In this document: one piece after another, positions 15,327 to 19,172 of the stretch | Position numbering within the stretch: position 1 is the stretch's first letter | Layout: every line of letters begins with the position of its first letter | Assembly (NCBI GenBank): GCA_900551465.1 | Contig: URWL01000001.1 | Coordinates: 1-19,172 of the forward strand | Direction of reading: 5' to 3' | DNA length: 19,172 nucleotides | Source of the DNA: an uncultured Blautia sp. | GTDB lineage: Bacteria; Bacillota; Clostridia; Lachnospirales; Lachnospiraceae | Made by a program: the position numbers and the translations under genes | The notes under the pieces: generated by a model | The model's database searches: none | The model's input: the letters and a program-made list of their open reading frames with translations, nothing else | Told to the model about the DNA's origin: nothing

Positions 15327-16646
15327 TTACCTCTTTGTCTTTTCATCCTCTGCCCGGATTTGTGCATCTGCCTGCCGAAGAAGTGTTCCGATGGCTTCGA
15401 TCACGTTGACGGTCACTCCGTTTCCAGCCTGCTTATACAACTGACTGTCGGAAGTATCCTGTTCGATACGGTCAATCTGCCAGTCATAAAAGCCTTGCAG
15501 TCTCAGACATTCCCTTGGCACCAGTTTTCGGATTCTGCCCCGATAGGCAACTCCATGGCGGTCTGTGGCAGTAATGGTGAACATCGGTTCTTCCGGTTCC
15601 TTCATCCTTCGGCCATTCTGCCGGGTTTCTTCCCTTCCCGGAGTCAGCACTGCCCTGGCGCCTTCCTCTTTTAAGACACCGGAACATTCCCCTTTGTGAT
15701 TATGGATGCCGGACTGTCTGGTATTCAGACATCTGCAATGCTCTGTGACAAGAGGCGGAGGAGACAGATCCACAAAATGCAGTGTCCCCTGCTGGATTCC
15801 GGTGGTCAGGGTATGGGCAATCTGATGCCCCACACGCCCTCTTCTGGTATTCATGCCTGCATATCCCAGGTCAATGCTGTCTCCCGTATATGCCATCTTA
15901 TAACCCTGCTTGGTATTCTCTTTGATAGGCACACCAACCTCATATAATCCGGTTTTTCCACCAACGCCTCCCGCTCCGGAAGTCAGGGTACAACTTAATC
16001 CTTCGGCTTTGTAAATCCGTTCCCCCTGTCTGCCCGTCTGGACTTGAACAAGAGGCGTTCCATTTGCTGTTGGGAAAGGTAATATTTTTCCGGCACATCT
16101 TCGATCAAGATATCCGACAAGATACACCCGTTTTCTGGATTGGGGGACTCCAAAATCCTTGCTGTTAAGCACTTTCCATTCCACACCGTACCCCAGCTCA
16201 GATAACGTACTGAGGATGGTGTGAAACGTCCTGCCTTTGTCATGCGAAAGCAGTCCGGGAACATTTTCAAGGATGAAATACGCAGGTCGCTTGTCTGCAA
16301 CCAGTCTGGCAATCTCGAAGAACAAAGTTCCTCTGGCATCTGCAAATCCTCCCCGCTTTCCGGCGATAGAGAATGCCTGGCAAGGAAATCCTGCACACAA
16401 AAGATCAAAGTCTGGCATTCGGTCTGTTTCGATTGTTCTTGCGTCATTACAAAACCACTCCCCTTCTGTGTCGAACAGCAATCGGTAGTTCTTATCCGCA
16501 TAAGCATCCACCTCGCAGTGCCCCACACAGGTAAAACCGCCTGCACGTCTTAACCCTTCCCGGAATCCCCCGATCCCGCTGAATAAATCAAAAAATCGAA
16601 TGGTTGCGGCTATCAACCTCCTTTGCTGAGAAAAAGCAGGCGGCAT
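15327..16646 (-). CDS. DNA cytosine-C5 methyltransferase
   Basis: This 439-residue (as drawn) C5 cytosine methyltransferase is orphan, with no endonuclease alongside. Motif I DLFSGIGGF is at 20-28. Motif IV FPCQ is at 87-90, with catalytic Cys89. Motif VI ENV is at 127-129, motif VIII QSRKRVYLVG at 169-178, and motif X AGNGV near 407. A large target-recognition region lies between VIII and X. The start is uncertain. The ATG at 16646 lies inside the stem of a terminator hairpin and is preceded only by a weak GGAAAAG. A perfect AAAGGAGG is at 16617-16624, but no ATG, GTG or well-spaced TTG follows. Homologues usually begin about two residues before IRFFDLF (here ATT at 16601). Translation may thus use a rare start or the upstream ATG. 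Confidence 0.93.
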   Translation of the reverse strand: MPPAFSQQRRLIAATIRFFDLFSGIGGFREGLRRAGGFTCVGHCEVDAYADKNYRLLFDTEGEWFCNDARTIETDRMPDFDLLCAGFPCQAFSIAGKRGGFADARGTLFFEIARLVADKRPAYFILENVPGLLSHDKGRTFHTILSTLSELGYGVEWKVLNSKDFGVPQSRKRVYLVGYLDRRCAGKILPFPTANGTPLVQVQTGRQGERIYKAEGLSCTLTSGAGGVGGKTGLYEVGVPIKENTKQGYKMAYTGDSIDLGYAGMNTRRGRVGHQIAHTLTTGIQQGTLHFVDLSPPPLVTEHCRCLNTRQSGIHNHKGECSGVLKEEGARAVLTPGREETRQNGRRMKEPEEPMFTITATDRHGVAYRGRIRKLVPRECLRLQGFYDWQIDRIEQDTSDSQLYKQAGNGVTVNVIEAIGTLLRQADAQIRAEDEKTKR

Positions 16647-16669
16647 GGTTTCTTTTCCACACCGCCTGC
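16631..16669 (-). terminator. Strong terminator-like hairpin before the C5 methyltransferase
   Basis: The minus-strand arm starts GCAGGCGG and pairs over 13 bases (11 Watson-Crick plus two G-U), loop AAAAGAAA, with an arm ending CCGCCTGC, then TTTTT. It lies between the double-RHH gene stop and the methyltransferase ribosome binding site. The annotated methyltransferase ATG (16644-16646) is within the stem. Confidence 0.85.
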
Positions 16670-16696
16670 AAGTTTTATGGTTCTATTTGTTTGGCA

Positions 16697-17245
16697 TTAT
16701 GCGATCTCTCCGGTTTCTTCCTCGGATTCTGGCAGTTCTTCTTCCTCCTCTGCATCTTCGGGAAGTTCTGAATCTGGTTCTCCCTCTTCTAATTGTGCAG
16801 ATTCCTCGAAGTTCTCATTGTCTGGTTCTTCCTCCGCAGCTTCCGTCCCTTCGATTCCCTCTTCGGCAATCTCTTCTTCACTGATCTCTTCTGCTTCTTC
16901 CAGTCTGTCTGTTTCTACGGTTTCTTCTGGCTGCTCTAACTCCTGCCATTTGGCTTCTACCTCTTCCACCGCTTTCTCGATGATGCGGATGATAAAATCT
17001 TTCTGTTTGATGCCTTCCTTCGCGACTACCCATTTGACTCTCTGGAATAATTCCTCTGTAACCTGTACTGCTAATGTTCTTTTTTCCATGCTCTCTTCTC
17101 CTTTGCCTTCCAGTCTGTTAAAGTGTTCTTCAATCACCTGCCGGATGAATATCTGTGTACTCGTTTCTTTCTCTTCGATCTCGGCTCTTACCTTCTCATG
17201 TAATTCCACCGGAATCTTTCCGCATATGTTCTTCATCTCTGCCAT
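16697..17245 (-). CDS. Tandem double ribbon-helix-helix protein with acidic tail
   Basis: This 182-residue protein is chosen to start at MAEMKN (17245), eight bases after AAAGGAG. Residues about 8-45 (GKIPVELHEKVRAEI...FIRQVIEEHF) and 56-93 (RTLAVQVTEELFQRV...DFIIRIIEKAV) each look like a ribbon-helix-helix DNA-binding unit, giving a single-chain pair. Residues about 95-182 are extremely rich in Glu with some Pro and Ser, a disordered acidic tail. A second strong site (AAAGGAG, spacing 8) precedes Met53 (17089), so a shorter product (RHH2 plus tail) may also be made. A promoter sits at 17308-17335. It follows parMR and precedes the C5 methyltransferase, so it may be a partition, replication or transfer regulator. 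The family is otherwise not recognised. Confidence 0.8.
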   Translation of the reverse strand: MAEMKNICGKIPVELHEKVRAEIEEKETSTQIFIRQVIEEHFNRLEGKGEESMEKRTLAVQVTEELFQRVKWVVAKEGIKQKDFIIRIIEKAVEEVEAKWQELEQPEETVETDRLEEAEEISEEEIAEEGIEGTEAAEEEPDNENFEESAQLEEGEPDSELPEDAEEEEELPESEEETGEIA

Positions 17246-17307
17246 CTGCGTTTCTCCTTTCGTTTTGTTATACACAACATACTCCAAAGTTTGAAAGAAA
17301 GCTATTC

Positions 17308-17335
17308 ACAATACCCACTAAAGAATCCATGTCAA
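17308..17335 (-). promoter_or_regulatory. Promoter of the double-RHH gene
   Basis: On the minus strand TTGACA (17330-17335, perfect -35) is followed after 16 bases by TATTGT (17308-17313, four of six). The expected start is near 17301, with the AAAGGAG of the RHH gene about 45 bases on. Confidence 0.5.
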
Positions 17336-17386
17336 ATGTATGCAAAACCCAAGCAGATCCAACAATGTCATATTTTCTTTGTCCAT
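17318..17386 (-). CDS. Possible 22-residue hydrophobic small protein
   Basis: Between parR and the double-RHH gene an ATG at 17386 with a strong GGGGGTGAGG site reads MDKENMTLLDLLGF and ends in a hydrophobic CIHLTWIL before TAG. It begins 15 bases after the parR stop, as in an operon. The quality of the ribosome binding site is the only evidence. It may instead be a leader peptide for the downstream gene. The double-RHH promoter lies at its 3' end. Confidence 0.3.
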   Translation of the reverse strand: MDKENMTLLDLLGFCIHLTWIL

Positions 17387-17400
17387 AGGCCTCACCCCCT

Positions 17401-17676
17401 TTACTCCTGCTCCATCTGAAATAAAAAATCCAGCATCTGATTGGGAATTTCTTCCTTTTCACATGCTGGCATTCGTTCCATACCGCCACTTTTCAGTTCT
17501 TCCCGAACAGTCTCCTGAATCAATTTCCGTAAGGTTTCCCGCTCTTCTTTTTCTAAGATCACATCCACCAGATACTGATTCCTCTGTCCTGCCGGAACTT
17601 CCATCAAAAGCCGCCACGCTTTTTCATGCTCCGGGTTCTTAATGTTTGGGCGAAAGGAAAAGACCGGGCGGCTCAC
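17401..17676 (-). CDS. parR: ParR-like centromere-binding adaptor
   Basis: This 91-residue protein with a PNIKNPEHEKAWRLLMEVPAGQRNQYLVDVIL core resembles the ParR/StbB proteins of Bacillota. They bind the centromere as ribbon-helix-helix dimers and cap ParM filaments with a C-terminal tail. The start is GTG at 17676, overlapping the parM stop (GTGA), with GAGGG four bases upstream. The C-terminal ~35 residues are charged and end with FLFQMEQE, a short helix that may be the ParM-binding tip. Gene order parM-parR matches type II partition systems. Confidence 0.8.
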   Translation of the reverse strand: MSRPVFSFRPNIKNPEHEKAWRLLMEVPAGQRNQYLVDVILEKEERETLRKLIQETVREELKSGGMERMPACEKEEIPNQMLDFLFQMEQE

Positions 17677-18581
17677 AGCGCCCTCATCTGCCCCACAATC
17701 CGTTCATATCCGGCTGCGTTTGCATGGATGTCTGTGAGGTAAATCGGGCGGCACAGGCGGTCCTGGGTACTTACACGGTGCTGAAAAATAGCAGCCCCGC
17801 CTCCCATGAAAATGGAAGGAACTGCCCGCAGATCAAAGCCTGCCTCGGTGATCGCAGACAATATCTTTTCAATGTAAAGCCTGCCCTGTTTCTCGATCAA
17901 AGACATCACTTCCGCAGGCATGCTGCAGGACTTCCCCTGTAAGATGCGCTCAACCTGTGTCTCTGTTATGGACAGCCCGGTGTTTCTGCGCACTTGTTCC
18001 AGAATCTCATCTATACAGCGAATGACCCCCAGTTCCAGACTCCTGCAGGTAGCTGCATTGGGAACAGCGTTATCAAGACGCATCAAGTCCACCGTCCAGC
18101 CTCCGATATCCACAAGAAGAACAGAGGGTTCATCCTTTAAATATTCCGGGTAAAGAGCCAGAGCCGAGTATCCCTGGGGGAACAGTTTCACATCCTCAAT
18201 CTGGATTTCATAGCGTTCCCCTTCGTAGAAAAATCGGACAGGCTGTTCCTTCCGAAACAGATATTCCTTAAATTTCTGTTTTTCCCTTCCAAATCCGGTA
18301 AGGGGAAGTCCGGCTGCAAGAACAACCTTGGCTGTTCTCTCCCCTTTCCGCTTCCGAATCTCCTGTGCCAGTGCAGCCAGCGTCAAAAGATAATAATTGT
18401 CATTGGCAGTCTTATCCTTCACTAAAGTCTGCCGCCCTGTCCCACACACATAATAAGCGCCTCCGTATTGAAGAACGTTCTGCATGGTATAAGGTTCATA
18501 GGTGTATCGCATCAGTCCTGTCGGGAAACACACCTGTTTTGTTTTCATGGCATAATACCCATGGTCGATTCCAATGATCAT
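17673..18581 (-). CDS. parM: ParM/StbA-family actin-like partition ATPase
   Basis: This 302-residue protein has the actin-fold nucleotide motifs: phosphate-1 IIGIDHGYYAMKT (Asp6), phosphate-2 VDIGGWTVDL (157-166) and the adenosine motif FMGGGAAI (258-265). Such proteins polymerise into filaments that push plasmid copies apart. The length fits ParM/Alp family members in Clostridia. A GGGAG site nine bases upstream supports ATG 18581. Two GC-rich hairpins lie in its leader. It overlaps parR by four bases. On an ICE it would stabilise a circular replicating intermediate; alternatively the whole element is a plasmid. Confidence 0.9.
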   Translation of the reverse strand: MIIGIDHGYYAMKTKQVCFPTGLMRYTYEPYTMQNVLQYGGAYYVCGTGRQTLVKDKTANDNYYLLTLAALAQEIRKRKGERTAKVVLAAGLPLTGFGREKQKFKEYLFRKEQPVRFFYEGERYEIQIEDVKLFPQGYSALALYPEYLKDEPSVLLVDIGGWTVDLMRLDNAVPNAATCRSLELGVIRCIDEILEQVRRNTGLSITETQVERILQGKSCSMPAEVMSLIEKQGRLYIEKILSAITEAGFDLRAVPSIFMGGGAAIFQHRVSTQDRLCRPIYLTDIHANAAGYERIVGQMRAL

Positions 18582-18610
18582 CGCTTACCACTCCCTTCTT
18601 TCTCGTTTTA

Positions 18611-18656
18611 TAAAACTTCCGGGGAAAGAGTCCCCGAACCCGGAGCCATGCTCCGG
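18611..18656 (-). promoter_or_regulatory. Two adjacent GC-rich hairpins in the parM leader
   Basis: On the minus strand CCGGAG-catgg-CTCCGG (18640-18656) is followed by CGGGGA-ctctt-TCCCCG (18620-18636, extendable to 18618-18638) and then AGTTTTAT. The right arm of the first (TCCGGG) can instead pair with the right arm of the second (CCCGGA), giving mutually exclusive folds. The motif AAACTTC occurs at 18613, 18684 and 18723 (plus strand) in the same leader. This may be an attenuator, a weak terminator of the upstream gene, or part of the partition centromere. Confidence 0.5.
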
Positions 18657-18734
18657 CAAAATCTTTTTCTTTTCCAGCCTGTTAAACTTCCTACCCCCGG
18701 AAAACTGCCGCTTTCTTTCATGAAACTTCTATTT

Positions 18735-19172
18735 TTATCTTTCCTGCTGATGTTGCTTCCTTACAGATTTTTGTTTTTCACAACTTCGTACAGGCTGTAA
18801 TCCTGCAAACAAGGTATCCATAATCCGTTTCATCTCTTCAAATGATACCTCTTCCGGCATGGTGAACATAATCATCTTTCCATCCACTTGTTTTCTCCCA
18901 TTTCTTGTATGAAAGTAGGTAAAGGTATTTCCCCAACAACCATCTGCTCCCGTATGGAATTCTTTCCATCGATCATCAATTTCCATGATATATCTTGCAG
19001 TATCTACCCCGATTTCTTTTTGCTCAATCCGCTGATCTGCATACATTTTTTCTGCAGCATAAACATCTACATCCTTTCCCGGCGCTAAATAAATTTGTAC
19101 TGCATTCGTCTGATATACTCCAAAATCATGCATTTCGTACTGAGACAATACCAGTCTGGCCTCATAAGACCT
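18735..19172 (-). CDS. Unidentified protein, C-terminal part only
   Basis: The frame is open to the right edge, giving at least 145 residues whose start is outside the window. The TTG at 19148 is not a convincing start. I do not recognise it. Visible are a DFGVYQTNAVQIYLAPGKD segment, a region DDRWKEFHTGADGCWGNTFTYFHTRNGRKQ, a FTMPEEVSFEEMKRIMDTLF helix and a basic Lys/Gln-rich tail. It precedes parM in the same direction, with a 153-bp gap containing hairpins. Confidence 0.6.
   Translation of the reverse strand, partial: RSYEARLVLSQYEMHDFGVYQTNAVQIYLAPGKDVDVYAAEKMYADQRIEQKEIGVDTARYIMEIDDRWKEFHTGADGCWGNTFTYFHTRNGRKQVDGKMIMFTMPEEVSFEEMKRIMDTLFAGLQPVRSCEKQKSVRKQHQQER

Noticed and set aside
14634..15674. 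346-residue plus-strand open frame
   Set aside because: It lies antisense to the amidoligase and methyltransferase, has Cys/His/Phe/Leu-rich composition typical of antisense shadows, and has no family resemblance.
15995..16546. 183-residue minus-strand frame inside the C5 methyltransferase
   Set aside because: It is an alternate frame of a gene whose motifs I, IV, VI, VIII and X are all in the other frame.
1..19172. Integrase, att sites, tRNA or rRNA genes
   Set aside because: None was found by reading both strands. The element's boundaries must be outside this window, so ICE versus plasmid cannot be settled here.

Overview
The window is a block of an integrative and conjugative element (ICE) or conjugative plasmid from a low-to-mid GC Bacillota bacterium. 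A gut Clostridia/Lachnospiraceae-type host is likely, judging from the gene families, strong AGGAGG-type ribosome binding sites and moderate GC. The host assignment is inference. All well-supported genes lie on the minus strand, so transcription runs from the right end of the window to the left. No integrase, att site, rRNA or tRNA was seen, so the element's ends lie outside.

In transcription order (right to left) the layout is as follows. An unidentified partial gene at the right edge is followed by a ParM actin-like ATPase and its adaptor ParR (type II partition). A 22-codon mini-ORF and a promoter precede a tandem double ribbon-helix-helix protein with a very acidic tail. Next come a cytosine-C5 DNA methyltransferase, a putative amidoligase and a gamma-glutamylcyclotransferase-like protein. 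They are followed by a 1461-residue multi-CnaB cell-wall adhesin with a thioester-like head and an overlapping class B sortase. A roughly 600-bp gene-free stretch holds a higher-order DNA repeat. It is followed by a RelB/RelE-type toxin-antitoxin pair under a self-overlapping operator/promoter. Then come a complete S-adenosylmethionine synthetase (metK), a DUF3991/TOPRIM protein, an unrecognised conserved protein, an N6-type DNA methyltransferase, a deoxyribosyltransferase-like small protein and a short membrane protein. The mobilisation genes mobC, relaxase and pcfB close the series, with the start of an ArdC-like protein at the left edge.

The functional modules fit together. MobC, relaxase and PcfB process and deliver the DNA, and a pair of inverted repeats beside mobC is the best oriT candidate. 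ParMR and the toxin-antitoxin pair stabilise the element. Two DNA methyltransferases, an ArdC-like protein and an element-borne SAM synthetase could together modify or protect incoming DNA. The adhesin plus sortase could promote cell-cell contact. The amidoligase/cyclotransferase pair probably makes and breaks an amide bond on an unknown substrate.

The most unusual points are four. (1) A 7-box, 2.3-unit higher-order repeat lies between sortase and relB. (2) Terminator-like hairpins with U-tracts sit immediately in front of the ribosome binding sites of metK, the adhesin and the C5 methyltransferase, with a weaker one at parM, suggesting regulated readthrough. (3) metK is translationally coupled to a primase-like gene. 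(4) A double-RHH/acidic-tail protein carries an internal ribosome binding site.
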